In this document: positions 55,923 through 64,000 of the stretch, one piece after another
Layout: each line of letters opens with the position of its first letter
Position numbering within the stretch: the first letter of the stretch is position 1
NCBI RefSeq assembly: GCF_014200575.1
Contig: NZ_JACHBZ010000001.1
Coordinates: 620,001 to 684,000, forward strand
Direction of reading: 5' to 3'
DNA length: 64,000 nt
From: Mucilaginibacter saanensis
Lineage (GTDB): Bacteria > Bacteroidota > Bacteroidia > Sphingobacteriales > Sphingobacteriaceae
Notes under the pieces: model-generated
The model's database searches: none
What the model was told of the DNA's origin: nothing
What the model saw: the letters and a program-made list of their open reading frames with translations, nothing else
Position numbers and translations under genes: made by a program

Positions 55923-58385
55923 ATGCATAGCAATCAATATTCCATAACCGAGGTTAAGCAAATTATTAATGCGGGCGGCAACATTGTAAATGAAAATACA
56001 ATCAGCAGTTTGTTGACGGATAGCCGCAGGATAAATAATGCAGCCGACGGATTATTTTTTGCCTTAAATGCCAGACGCAACGGACATGAATTTGTTGCCG
56101 AGGCTTACGCTGCCGGTGTGCGTAATTTTGTAGTGCAGCATGGCCCTGAGTTTAACCTGCCCGGAGCTAATTTTTTGCTGGTTGATGACCCTTTGACCGC
56201 CTTGCAGGTATTGGCAGCTTATCACCGCGGTCAGTTTAATTTACAGGTGATAGGCATTACAGGCAGCAATGGCAAAACCATAGTTAAAGAGTGGCTTTAT
56301 CAGTTGCTGGCTGCCGACAAAAATATTGTACGTAACCCTAAAAGCTATAATTCACAAATTGGTGTCCCGCTTTCGGTATGGCAAATAAACGGCCGCAATG
56401 ATTTGGGTATTTTTGAGGCTGGTATCTCCACCATTAATGAAATGGATAAGTTAGAAGCCATTATAAAGCCCGAAATAGGGGTATTGACGCATATTGGGCC
56501 AGCGCATGATGAGGGCTTTAGTAACCGCAGGCAAAAGGTGCTTGAAAAACTGCGTTTATTTAAAAAAGCTAAAAAGTTGATCTATAATTATGACCAGCTG
56601 ACGGATTATCAGAAAGACATCCAGGTTAAGGAAACCTTTACCTGGAGTCGTAAATTTAAAATGGCCGATCTGTATGTTTTTAGCGAAACCGTTATCTCAA
56701 AAAAATATTACCTGCGGGCGTATTTCCAAAAAAGGGAGATAGAATGCCTCATTCCTTTTTCTGATCAGGCTTCTGTTGAAAATGCTATTACCTGTTGGGC
56801 CACTATGCTGGCTTTAGGGTACAGTGCGGTAGAAGCGGATAAGCGCATTGAGCGCCTGGCGCCAGTAAGCATGCGTTTGGAATTAAAGAACGGTATTAAC
56901 GATTGTTCTGTTATTGACGACTCTTACAATTCCGACCTGCAATCATTGGAGATAGCACTTAATTTCCTGGGACAGCAAAATCAGCACGAGAAACGTACGC
57001 TCATCCTATCAGATATATTACAATCGGGTTTACAGCAGGATGTATTGTATTGCCAGGTAGCCAATCTTATCGGCACACAAAAGATAGACAGGTTTATAGG
57101 CGTAGGCAGTGCACTAATGAATAATCAAACGTGTTTTGCGCTTTCGGAGCAACACTTTTTTTCGGACACCGCTGCTTTGCTGCAACAGTTAAAGCAACTC
57201 AATTTCAGGGAAGAAACCATTCTTATTAAAGGCTCGCGGAGTTTTGAATTTGAGCGCATCAGCAGGGCATTGTCGCAAAAAGCCCATGAAACCATCATGG
57301 AGATTAACCTGAATACCTTGTTGGGTAACCTTAACTTTTACCGCTCAAAGCTAAAGCCCGGGGTAAAGGTTATGGCTATGGTTAAAGCCTTTTCATACGG
57401 TAGCGGTACTTTTGAGGTAGCCAATATGCTACAATACAACAAGGTTGATTATCTGGCGGTGGCCTATATTGATGAGGGAGTGGCACTTCGCAGGGCGGGT
57501 ATAAATTTGCCGGTTATGGTGCTTAATCCGGAGGTATCTGCATTTGATAAGTTGGTTGAGTATAAACTGCAACCTGTAATTTACAGCTTTGGCCTGCTTG
57601 ATGATTTTGTGGTTTACTCGCAGGATCGGAGTATACTGAATTATCCCATACACCTTAAAATTGATACGGGCATGCACCGCCTCGGTTTTGAAAACCTGGA
57701 TATTGAAATCCTGTGCGATATGCTGGAAGAGAACAGGTATGTTCGCGTACAATCGGTGTTTTCGCACCTGGCAGCAAGCGAGGCCGCCCAGCATGACGAG
57801 TTTACCAAAAAACAAATCAAGCGTTTTGAAAAAGCCTTTAAGGAGATAGAAAAAACACTGGGCTACAAAGTGATCAAACATCTGTGCAACACGGCAGGTA
57901 TCATTCGCTGGCCGTCGGCACATTATGATATGGTACGGCTGGGTATAGGTTTGTACGGGGTTGATTCATCTGTTCCGGCTTCAGAAACTGCTTTGCAGCC
58001 CATAGCCAGTTTAAAAACAAGTATTGCCCAAGTTAAAAAAATAGGAGCTGGCGATACCATCAGTTACGGCCGCAGCGGCAGTTTATTGAAGGACGGGAAA
58101 ATAGCCACGGTACGTATAGGTTATGCCGATGGTTATTTGCGGGCATTTGGTAACGGCGTTGGCAAAATGCTGGTAAAAGGCACTATGGTGCCCACCGTGG
58201 GTAACATTACCATGGATATGTGTATGCTTGATGTAAGCGGCCTTGATGTAAGCGAGGGCGATGAGGTAATTATTTTTGACGAACAGCACCGTATTGAAGA
58301 ATTGGCAAAGCAGATAGGCACTATCCCTTATGAAATATTAACTAATATTTCGCAAAGGGTAAAAAGAGTGTACTTTTATGAGTAG
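55923..58385 (+). CDS. bifunctional UDP-MurNAc-tripeptide:D-Ala-D-Ala ligase / alanine racemase
   Basis: 820 residues, a fusion of MurF and Alr known from Bacteroidota. The MurF part (1 to about 450) has TDSRRINNAADGLFFAL, the ATP-binding GITGSNGKT and VIDDSYNSD. The Alr part (about 455-820) has the PLP-binding Lys488 in MVKAFSYGSG, HLKIDTGMHRLGF and catalytic Tyr715 in ISYGRSG. The racemase makes D-Ala and the ligase adds D-Ala-D-Ala to the peptidoglycan precursor. P-loop and Alr residues are intact, though in some fused forms the MurF half is thought to be inactive. It precedes the DUF502 gene by 15 bases. Confidence 0.95.
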   Translation: MHSNQYSITEVKQIINAGGNIVNENTISSLLTDSRRINNAADGLFFALNARRNGHEFVAEAYAAGVRNFVVQHGPEFNLPGANFLLVDDPLTALQVLAAYHRGQFNLQVIGITGSNGKTIVKEWLYQLLAADKNIVRNPKSYNSQIGVPLSVWQINGRNDLGIFEAGISTINEMDKLEAIIKPEIGVLTHIGPAHDEGFSNRRQKVLEKLRLFKKAKKLIYNYDQLTDYQKDIQVKETFTWSRKFKMADLYVFSETVISKKYYLRAYFQKREIECLIPFSDQASVENAITCWATMLALGYSAVEADKRIERLAPVSMRLELKNGINDCSVIDDSYNSDLQSLEIALNFLGQQNQHEKRTLILSDILQSGLQQDVLYCQVANLIGTQKIDRFIGVGSALMNNQTCFALSEQHFFSDTAALLQQLKQLNFREETILIKGSRSFEFERISRALSQKAHETIMEINLNTLLGNLNFYRSKLKPGVKVMAMVKAFSYGSGTFEVANMLQYNKVDYLAVAYIDEGVALRRAGINLPVMVLNPEVSAFDKLVEYKLQPVIYSFGLLDDFVVYSQDRSILNYPIHLKIDTGMHRLGFENLDIEILCDMLEENRYVRVQSVFSHLAASEAAQHDEFTKKQIKRFEKAFKEIEKTLGYKVIKHLCNTAGIIRWPSAHYDMVRLGIGLYGVDSSVPASETALQPIASLKTSIAQVKKIGAGDTISYGRSGSLLKDGKIATVRIGYADGYLRAFGNGVGKMLVKGTMVPTVGNITMDMCMLDVSGLDVSEGDEVIIFDEQHRIEELAKQIGTIPYEILTNISQRVKRVYFYE

Positions 58386-58400
58386 AATTAATTAAGGGCT

Positions 58401-58997
58401 ATGAACAGGATTGCGGGAGCCATATTCAGGTATTTTATAAAGGGGCTATTGGTAGTAGTACCTATAGGGGCGGCATTTTTTTTAATTTACTGGGCAGTAT
58501 CAACTATTGATAAAGCGTTGAACCTGAGCGATGTTTTATGGGTTGATAAATCAGGGAAACATATTTACATACCTGGTCTGGGTATTTTAAATGTACTGGT
58601 GGTAATTATGATTGCCGGCATACTGGTTACCAATGTAATTACTGACCCTATTAAGCGCTGGTTTAACCGGTGGTTAAATCGTCTGCCTTTAATCAAGTTC
58701 CTGTACTCGTCAATAAAAGATCTGACCGAGGCTTTTGTAGGGGAGGAGAAGAAATTTAACGAGCCCGTTTTGGTTGAAGTAAATGAGGTTGGACTTAAAA
58801 AAATAGGTTTCGTAGTTCAAAAAGATCTTGCCGCATTGAATTTACCGGGCGAGGTAGCCGTATATTTTCCTTACTCGTACTCCTTTGCAGGGCAGGTTGT
58901 TATTATACCCGCCAGCAAAGTAAAACCAATTGATAAAAGCGCTGCCGATATGATGAAGTTTGTAATATCAGGCGGTGTAAGCGGTCTTGATCATTAA
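58401..58997 (+). CDS. DUF502-family membrane protein
   Basis: 198 residues. Two membrane helices (about 10-32 and 57-77) frame a short loop; the DUF502 signature follows: ITDPIKRWFNRWLNRLPLIKFLYSSIKDLTEAF, EVGLKKIGFVVQKD and YFPYSYSFAGQVVIIPASKV. Function is unknown; a membrane-associated regulatory role is sometimes suggested. The stop overlaps the end of the convergent MFS gene by four bases. Confidence 0.92.
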   Translation: MNRIAGAIFRYFIKGLLVVVPIGAAFFLIYWAVSTIDKALNLSDVLWVDKSGKHIYIPGLGILNVLVVIMIAGILVTNVITDPIKRWFNRWLNRLPLIKFLYSSIKDLTEAFVGEEKKFNEPVLVEVNEVGLKKIGFVVQKDLAALNLPGEVAVYFPYSYSFAGQVVIIPASKVKPIDKSAADMMKFVISGGVSGLDH

Positions 58998-60244
58998 ACC
59001 TCTACCGTTTTGGGTTGAACAACTGCGGCTTTCTTAAAACTCCTGATAGCTAAAAATACACTGATTAGCATCAGTATAGCCGCCAATATATAGGGTGCGC
59101 CCGGAAAATAGGTGCTGGTATCCCTGTGTGTAAAAGCATGAAATATAGAACTCATTAACAGCGGCCCTATAATGACTGCTATACTGGTAAGGCTGGTTAA
59201 AGAACCCTGCAGTTCGCCCTGTTCCTTTGGCGATACGGTACCGGTGATCATGCCCTGGAGTGCCGGGCCCGAGATACCGCCCAGGCAATAAGGAATCATA
59301 TACAGGTACATGAGCCAACCGTGGTTTGCAAAGGCAATAAGGGTTAATCCAATGGTATAAAAAAGCAAGCCGGCCACGATGTTTTTCTCCTGTCCAAATT
59401 TGGGGATGGTGTACCGGATCAGGCCACCTTGTATGGCTACCAATACCACGCCAATGAATATACCAAGTGTTCCAATACTTTTAAGTTGCCAGTCAAATTT
59501 TTCAATCAGGAAAAAGGATAAAACATATTCAACCGCTTTTTGGGCCACGTATACTAATGAAAACGCGCCAATTAAGCCGCTAAGTGCAGGGTACTTACCC
59601 AAGCTTCGTAAGGAGCTGATGGGGTTTGATTTTTTCCATTCAAACCTCCTGCGGTTTTTTGGTGCCAATGACTCGGGCAATACAAAATAGCCATAGGCCG
59701 CATTGAGTAAGGCAAAAGCCGCTGCAGCCATAAAAGGCAGTTTAACATTCAGTTCGCCAAGATAAGCGCCAATACCTATTCCAATAATAAAGCCCAGGCC
59801 AGATGCCGCGCCAACAAGCCCGAAGTTAGCCGCCCGGTTTTTTCCGGTGCTTACATCGGCAATATATGCCGTAGCGGTGGAGTTACTGGCCCCGGTGATA
59901 CCTGCAATAGTACGGCCTACAAAAAGCCAGCCTATGGTAGGTGCAAAGGCCATAAAAATATAATCGATCCCGAAGCCTAATAGGGAAATGAGCAGTACCG
60001 GCCGCCGCCCAAATCTGTCGCTCAGGTTGCCCAATACCGACGAGAACAGGAACTGCATAGATGCATAGGTGAAAGTTAAATAACCACTGTATTGGGTGGC
60101 GGTACTTACGTCTACATGCCCCAGAGTTTCCAGTAGTTTGGGCATTACAGGTATAATTACACCTAAGCCAAGCACATCAATAAACAGAGTGATAAAAATG
60201 AAACCCAGCGCTGCCGAGTGCTTTTTTTTAGGTGGTTTATTCAT
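58994..60244 (-). CDS. MFS transporter, TetA-like (TCR family)
   Basis: 416 residues with 12 hydrophobic segments. Motif A is present as GNLSDRFGRRPVLL between TM2 and TM3, and motif C-like GLGFIIGIGIGAYLGE in TM5; GAASGLG and PYCLGGISGPALQGM are typical of the tetracycline-resistance branch of MFS drug:H+ antiporters. Actual substrate is unknown; close relatives in soil Bacteroidota are generally just annotated TCR/Tet family. A second copy (60329-61543) lies upstream on the same strand. Confidence 0.9.
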   Translation of the reverse strand: MNKPPKKKHSAALGFIFITLFIDVLGLGVIIPVMPKLLETLGHVDVSTATQYSGYLTFTYASMQFLFSSVLGNLSDRFGRRPVLLISLLGFGIDYIFMAFAPTIGWLFVGRTIAGITGASNSTATAYIADVSTGKNRAANFGLVGAASGLGFIIGIGIGAYLGELNVKLPFMAAAAFALLNAAYGYFVLPESLAPKNRRRFEWKKSNPISSLRSLGKYPALSGLIGAFSLVYVAQKAVEYVLSFFLIEKFDWQLKSIGTLGIFIGVVLVAIQGGLIRYTIPKFGQEKNIVAGLLFYTIGLTLIAFANHGWLMYLYMIPYCLGGISGPALQGMITGTVSPKEQGELQGSLTSLTSIAVIIGPLLMSSIFHAFTHRDTSTYFPGAPYILAAILMLISVFLAIRSFKKAAVVQPKTVEV

Positions 60245-60328
60245 TAAGAGGATAAAGGTTTAAATGACGTAAAAGTTTTAAACACCAATACAATAAATTT
60301 AATTAAGCTTCAGGTTATGTTTTTAACC

Positions 60329-61543
60329 TTAATTCCGTTTAAAACTCCGTACAGCCAATATGGTACTCAGTAGCATCAGCACGGCGCCCATCATAAATGG
60401 TGCCCCGGCAAATTGTATCGGAGCACTTTTATCTGTAAAATAGGCAAACAGACTGGTCATGAGCGGCGGGCCTACAATAGTGGTAGCGCTCATTAAACTG
60501 GTTAAACCGCCTTGTAGTTCGCCCTGTTCATTTGGCGGTACCTGCTGGCTGATAAGTCCTTGCAACGCAGGGCCGGCTATACCTCCTAAGCAATAGGGAA
60601 CCAGTATGGCAAACATCATCCACCCCTTGGTGGCAAATGCAAACAAAAATAGACCGACCGTATAAAACAACAGGCCTACCCAGATGCTTTTCTCCTGGCC
60701 AAATTTGGGAATAATGAGCCGGATAAGCCAGCCTTGCACCAATGCCGACATCAAACCCACAAAGCCTAAAGAATAACCTACCCAGGCCTCGTTCCAGCTA
60801 AATTTTTCCATGGTGAAAAATGTCCAGGTACTTTGTACCGATTGCGCAGCAATATAGATGAGTATCAATGATACCACCAGACCATTCACGGCCGGGTATT
60901 TTTTTAGTTGCAGTAAAGAGCCCATTGGGTTTGCACGTTTCCACTCAAACTCTCGCCGGTGTTCGGCCGATAATGATTCAGGTAAAATAAAAAAGCCGTA
61001 TAACGCATTAATCAGCGCTAACACAGCTGCTGCTATAAATGGCAGTTTGGTGCTGTACTGACCCAGCACACCGCCTATTACAGGTCCAATAATAAAGCCC
61101 AAACCAAAGGCTGCCCCTATCAGCCCAAAGTTTTGAGCGCGTTTTTCGGGTGTGCTGATGTCGGCAATATAGGCTGATGCAGTTGTAAAACTTGCTCCCG
61201 TAATACCGGCAATAAGGCGGCCCACAAACAACCAAGCTATAGATGGTGCAAACGCCAAAAAAGTATAATCAATACTAAAACCAAGTAATGATGCCAGTAA
61301 AACCGGTCGGCGGCCATATTTATCGCTCAGGTTACCCAGTAGAGGGGCACAAACAAACTGCATAATAGCATAAGCAAAAGTAAGCCAGCCACCATAGCGC
61401 GATGCATCGCTTAAATTGCCGTTAATTAAATGTTGTATCAGTTTGGGCAATACAGGTATAATAATACCAAAGCCAATAACATCTATTAACAGGGTAACAA
61501 AAATAAATCCTAATGCGGCCTGCGGTTTAACTTTCGTGCTCAT
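60329..61543 (-). CDS. MFS transporter, TetA-like (TCR family), paralogue
   Basis: 404 residues, 12 hydrophobic segments; motif A as [30 protein letters not shown] in TM5 and [15 protein letters not shown] in TM10 region. Very similar to the downstream MFS gene, so a tandem duplication is clear. The 84-base gap allows co-transcription. A plausible promoter lies just upstream. Role: drug or metabolite efflux (family-level inference only). Confidence 0.9.
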   Translation of the reverse strand: MSTKVKPQAALGFIFVTLLIDVIGFGIIIPVLPKLIQHLINGNLSDASRYGGWLTFAYAIMQFVCAPLLGNLSDKYGRRPVLLASLLGFSIDYTFLAFAPSIAWLFVGRLIAGITGASFTTASAYIADISTPEKRAQNFGLIGAAFGLGFIIGPVIGGVLGQYSTKLPFIAAAVLALINALYGFFILPESLSAEHRREFEWKRANPMGSLLQLKKYPAVNGLVVSLILIYIAAQSVQSTWTFFTMEKFSWNEAWVGYSLGFVGLMSALVQGWLIRLIIPKFGQEKSIWVGLLFYTVGLFLFAFATKGWMMFAILVPYCLGGIAGPALQGLISQQVPPNEQGELQGGLTSLMSATTIVGPPLMTSLFAYFTDKSAPIQFAGAPFMMGAVLMLLSTILAVRSFKRN

Positions 61544-61577
61544 GAATGTCTTTATATTCTATTAATTGTTTGCGCCT

Positions 61578-61608
61578 CAAATTTATTACTATGCAGTCTG
61601 ATATAAAA
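61578..61608 (-). promoter_or_regulatory. probable promoter of the MFS pair
   Basis: On the - strand TAAATTTG (61585-61578) matches TAnnTTTG, with TTTT at 61608-61605 in place of the TTTG -33 box, exactly 19 bases apart. The start codon is 35 bases downstream of the -7 box. Confidence 0.6.
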
Positions 61609-61764
61609 GGGGGATATACGACACTTTCAAGGGCTTATTGTGACATAATGTAAGGATATGATAAAGTATTTTTAAAGATACATTGACGATTTAAGGTGTA
61701 ATTTGTTACAATATAAACTTTATTTACGATGGTATTTGTCTGGTAATTAAATATTTATTTTAAT

Positions 61765-61792
61765 AAAAAAGCCGCTTATTTAGGCGGCATTT
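61765..61792 (-). terminator. terminator of the LOG-family gene
   Basis: On the - strand GCCGCC and GCGGC form a short GC-rich stem around an AT loop, followed by TTTTTTATT. It lies 30 bases past the LOG gene stop codon. Confidence 0.7.
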
Positions 61793-61817
61793 CTGTATCG
61801 GTATATTTTTGTGCTGT

Positions 61818-62528
61818 TTAAAAATTCGGTTTCAGTACGTATTTGTTGTAAAAACGGGTAATGTGTTCCACTGCTTCTTCGGCGGTATCAACCACGCGGT
61901 AAAGGTTCAGATCGTCTGGGTTAATGTTGTGCTGCTCGGCCAGCATTTTATCTTCTACCCAGGCAAATAAACCTTTCCAGTATTCCACGCCTACAAATAT
62001 GATAGGGAAGCGGGCAATTTTACCGGTTTGTATCAGCGTAATAGCCTCAAACGATTCGTCCATAGTGCCAAAACCACCCGGCAAAATGATAAAGCCCTGC
62101 GAGTATTTCATAAACATTACCTTGCGGATAAAAAAGTAATCAAACTCCATGATTTTATCCCGGTCAATATATTTATTATGGAATTGTTCAAAAGGCAGCT
62201 CAATGTTTAAACCAACAGATTTACCGCCCGCTTCGTAAGCTCCTTTATTGGCTGCCTCCATAATACCGGGGCCGCCACCTGATATTACACCATAACCGTG
62301 CTCAGTTAACAGGCGCGCCGTGTTTTCGGCCAGTTGGTAATACTTATTGTCGTTATGGGTACGGGCCGATCCAAATATAGATACGCATGGGCCTATTTTG
62401 GCAAGTTTCTCAAAGCCGTCAACAAATTCGGCCATTATTTTAAATATCTGCCAGGAGTCGGTAACCTTAATTTCTTGCCAGTTTTTGTTTTCAAATGCTT
62501 GTCTTATTTTTTCTTCGCCAGTCATCAT
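61818..62528 (-). CDS. LOG-family (TIGR00730) Rossmann-fold nucleoside-monophosphate hydrolase
   Basis: 236 residues. Conserved family features: SIFGSARTHNDNKYY, GGGPGIMEAANKGAYEAGGKSVGLNIELPFEQ-type segment (GGGPGIMEAANKGA and SVGLNIELPFEQ) and the catalytic PGGFGTMDE. LOG proteins cleave ribose-phosphate from cytokinin-like or purine monophosphates; some were earlier called lysine decarboxylases. The Met one codon later (62525) could also be the start. The leader carries four TCCGGA palindromes, described in the findings. Confidence 0.93.
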   Translation of the reverse strand: MMTGEEKIRQAFENKNWQEIKVTDSWQIFKIMAEFVDGFEKLAKIGPCVSIFGSARTHNDNKYYQLAENTARLLTEHGYGVISGGGPGIMEAANKGAYEAGGKSVGLNIELPFEQFHNKYIDRDKIMEFDYFFIRKVMFMKYSQGFIILPGGFGTMDESFEAITLIQTGKIARFPIIFVGVEYWKGLFAWVEDKMLAEQHNINPDDLNLYRVVDTAEEAVEHITRFYNKYVLKPNF

Positions 62529-62539
62529 CTTTTGTTTAG

Positions 62540-62622
62540 TCCGGACATGTGGGAGATCCGCAAGTCCGGAAGCGTTTTGTGTTCATTTGTTATCCGGATG
62601 CTCAATAAATTTAAAGTCCGGA
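62540..62622 (-). repeat. four evenly spaced TCCGGA palindromes in the LOG gene leader
   Basis: TCCGGA occurs at 62540-62545, 62565-62570, 62593-62598 and 62617-62622, spaced 25, 28 and 24 bases, all upstream of the LOG start codon. Three of the four are preceded by G on the + strand. As the palindromes can pair with each other, both a repressor array and an RNA fold are possible. Confidence 0.65.
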
Positions 62623-62696
62623 ATATTAATACGGTAAAAGTATAATTATGTTTTGTTACTATTCATATATAAACGTACTTCAAATACCTACAGATT

Positions 62697-64000
62697 TTAC
62701 AATTTGCCGGGCTGCGGTATTTTGGCTGTTTCCAACTTCGGTACCGATGTAACCCACAGGCCGGTAAATGTAATTAATCCGTTAACAATGATAAGTTCAT
62801 TGCTGAAAACGTAGCCACCTAAAAGCCTGGCCGATTCAGTACTTAAAAAGTAACATACCGCCGGAGATATAAGGCAAATAAAGGGCACCAGTTTATCTCT
62901 CACCTGCCGGTTGCCTACAAACAACCCGAAGGAGTAAAGTCCCAACAGTGGACCGTAAGTGTAGGAGGCCACAGCAAATATGGCGCTTACTACGGCATCG
63001 TTATTAATGGCGTTAAATATTACAATGGTTACGAACATAAGGCCCGAAAAGGAAATATGCACGGTATGCCTTACACTCACCATTTTTTTGCTGTTTAGAT
63101 CGTTCCTTTTGTTAAAATTCAAAAAGTCGACACAAAAGGAGGTTGTAAGCGCGGTTAAAGCCGAATCTGTAGTAGCGAAGGTGGCCGCTGTGAGGCCCAG
63201 CATAAAAACCATAGCCGGTACTATTCCCAAATATTTAAGAGCGATGGTAGGATACAGGTAATCGGTTTTTTCAACGTGGATACCGTATTTGGTGGCATAA
63301 AGCCAAAGCAATGCGCCTACGCTTAAAAAAAATATATTGATCACCACAAACACACCCGTAAAACTGAACATGTTTTTTTGTGCTTCCTTGATGTTTTTAA
63401 GGCTCAGATTCTTTTGCATCAGGTCCTGGTCAAGCCCGGTCATACCCACGGTAATAAACAATCCCCCAAAAAATGCTTTGGTAAAGTGGAGTTTACTGCT
63501 AAAAAAATCATTAAAGAAAAATATTTTAGAGTAGCTGCTATTTTTTATGGCATCGGCTGCTTCAAAAATATTCATGTGCAGGCTTTGGCAAATAAAATAT
63601 ATAGATAAAAATACCGAGAGCACCAGGAAAAATGTTTGCAGGCTATCTGTAATAATAATAGTTTTTAAACCGCCCTTAAACGTATATGACCATATAAGCA
63701 GCAAACAAATAAGTACCGTAACTGCAAAGGGGATATGATAACTGTCAAAAATAAATTTCTGTAATACAATAACCACCAGGTAAAGCCTGAATGCCGAGCC
63801 AATTACCCTGCTGATAAGGAAAATGCCGGCTGCCGTTTTATAGCTCCAGGTACCTAAAGCTCCTTCTATATAGCTGTAAATAGAAGTAAGTTTTAGCCGG
63901 TAGTAAAGCGGTAAAAGTACGCAGGCAATAATGATAAAGCCGGCAGCATTGCCCAGCACAAACTGAAAGTAGGAGAACTGATCGCCGGAGGGCGCGCCAA
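62697..64000 (-). CDS. sodium:solute symporter (SSS family), N-terminus beyond window
   Basis: The frame is open to the right edge; the GTG at 63959 is internal, since 13 more codons (ending GDQFSYFQF) read in frame with SSS-type sequence. About 10 membrane helices are visible, with GAPSGDQFSYF, the GGLKTIIITDSLQTFF segment, a VGMTGLDQDLMQKNLS block and LGLTAATFATTDSALTALTTSF, all typical of SSS (solute:Na+) carriers. Substrate is unknown. About 150 N-terminal residues are missing from view. It is followed by the LOG gene after 168 bases. Confidence 0.9.
   Translation of the reverse strand, partial: GAPSGDQFSYFQFVLGNAAGFIIIACVLLPLYYRLKLTSIYSYIEGALGTWSYKTAAGIFLISRVIGSAFRLYLVVIVLQKFIFDSYHIPFAVTVLICLLLIWSYTFKGGLKTIIITDSLQTFFLVLSVFLSIYFICQSLHMNIFEAADAIKNSSYSKIFFFNDFFSSKLHFTKAFFGGLFITVGMTGLDQDLMQKNLSLKNIKEAQKNMFSFTGVFVVINIFFLSVGALLWLYATKYGIHVEKTDYLYPTIALKYLGIVPAMVFMLGLTAATFATTDSALTALTTSFCVDFLNFNKRNDLNSKKMVSVRHTVHISFSGLMFVTIVIFNAINNDAVVSAIFAVASYTYGPLLGLYSFGLFVGNRQVRDKLVPFICLISPAVCYFLSTESARLLGGYVFSNELIIVNGLITFTGLWVTSVPKLETAKIPQPGKL

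Overview
The window looks like chromosomal DNA of a Bacteroidota member, most likely a Sphingobacteriaceae soil or plant bacterium of the Mucilaginibacter/Pedobacter kind (inference). The reasons are two SusC/SusD pairs, two giant hybrid two-component regulators (HTCS), a fused MurF-alanine racemase, LytTR systems, DUF2141/DUF4397/DUF4421 proteins and promoters of the TTTG-N19-TAnnTTTG type. No phage, conjugative or CRISPR module is visible.

Positions 1-16976 form a pectin side-chain locus: the 3' end of a GH51 arabinofuranosidase, two GH43-type five-bladed propeller enzymes, a reverse-strand HTCS, then susC, susD, two GH53 endo-galactanases and a GH2 beta-galactosidase. Together these fit sensing, importing and degrading beta-1,4-galactan/type I arabinogalactan with arabinose decorations. 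Positions 17361-19777 hold a small ArsR-led gene set (ArsR, SRPBCC, DoxX-like, DUF4256, YdeI-like) with a clear palindromic operator pair around the promoter. Positions 20325-21704 hold a lone beta-helix lipoprotein and 22322-22942 an outer-membrane beta-barrel protein.

Positions 23528-31996 contain two tandem, paralogous LytTR response regulator/LytS-type kinase pairs, followed by a Tat-exported M19 dipeptidase homologue, a DUF2141 protein, a DUF4397 lipoprotein and a DUF4421 outer-membrane protein. Two diverged copies of a ~75-bp repeat lie upstream of the dipeptidase and DUF2141 genes. This is the least explained part of the window.

Positions 32242-53898 form a second polysaccharide locus that best fits xyloglucan: HTCS, susC, susD, a surface glycan-binding lipoprotein, a BACON-GH5 endoglucanase and a GH42 beta-galactosidase on the + strand, facing GH39, GH3 and a GH31 alpha-xylosidase on the - strand. 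Between the two arms lies a decayed GH2/ricin-lectin pseudogene followed by a 164-bp element with inverted-repeat ends.

Positions 55056-64000 are housekeeping: tRNA-Leu and tRNA-Gly with promoter and terminator, recX, murF-alr, a DUF502 protein, two paralogous MFS exporters, a LOG-family protein with four evenly spaced TCCGGA palindromes in its leader, and the C-terminal part of a sodium:solute symporter.
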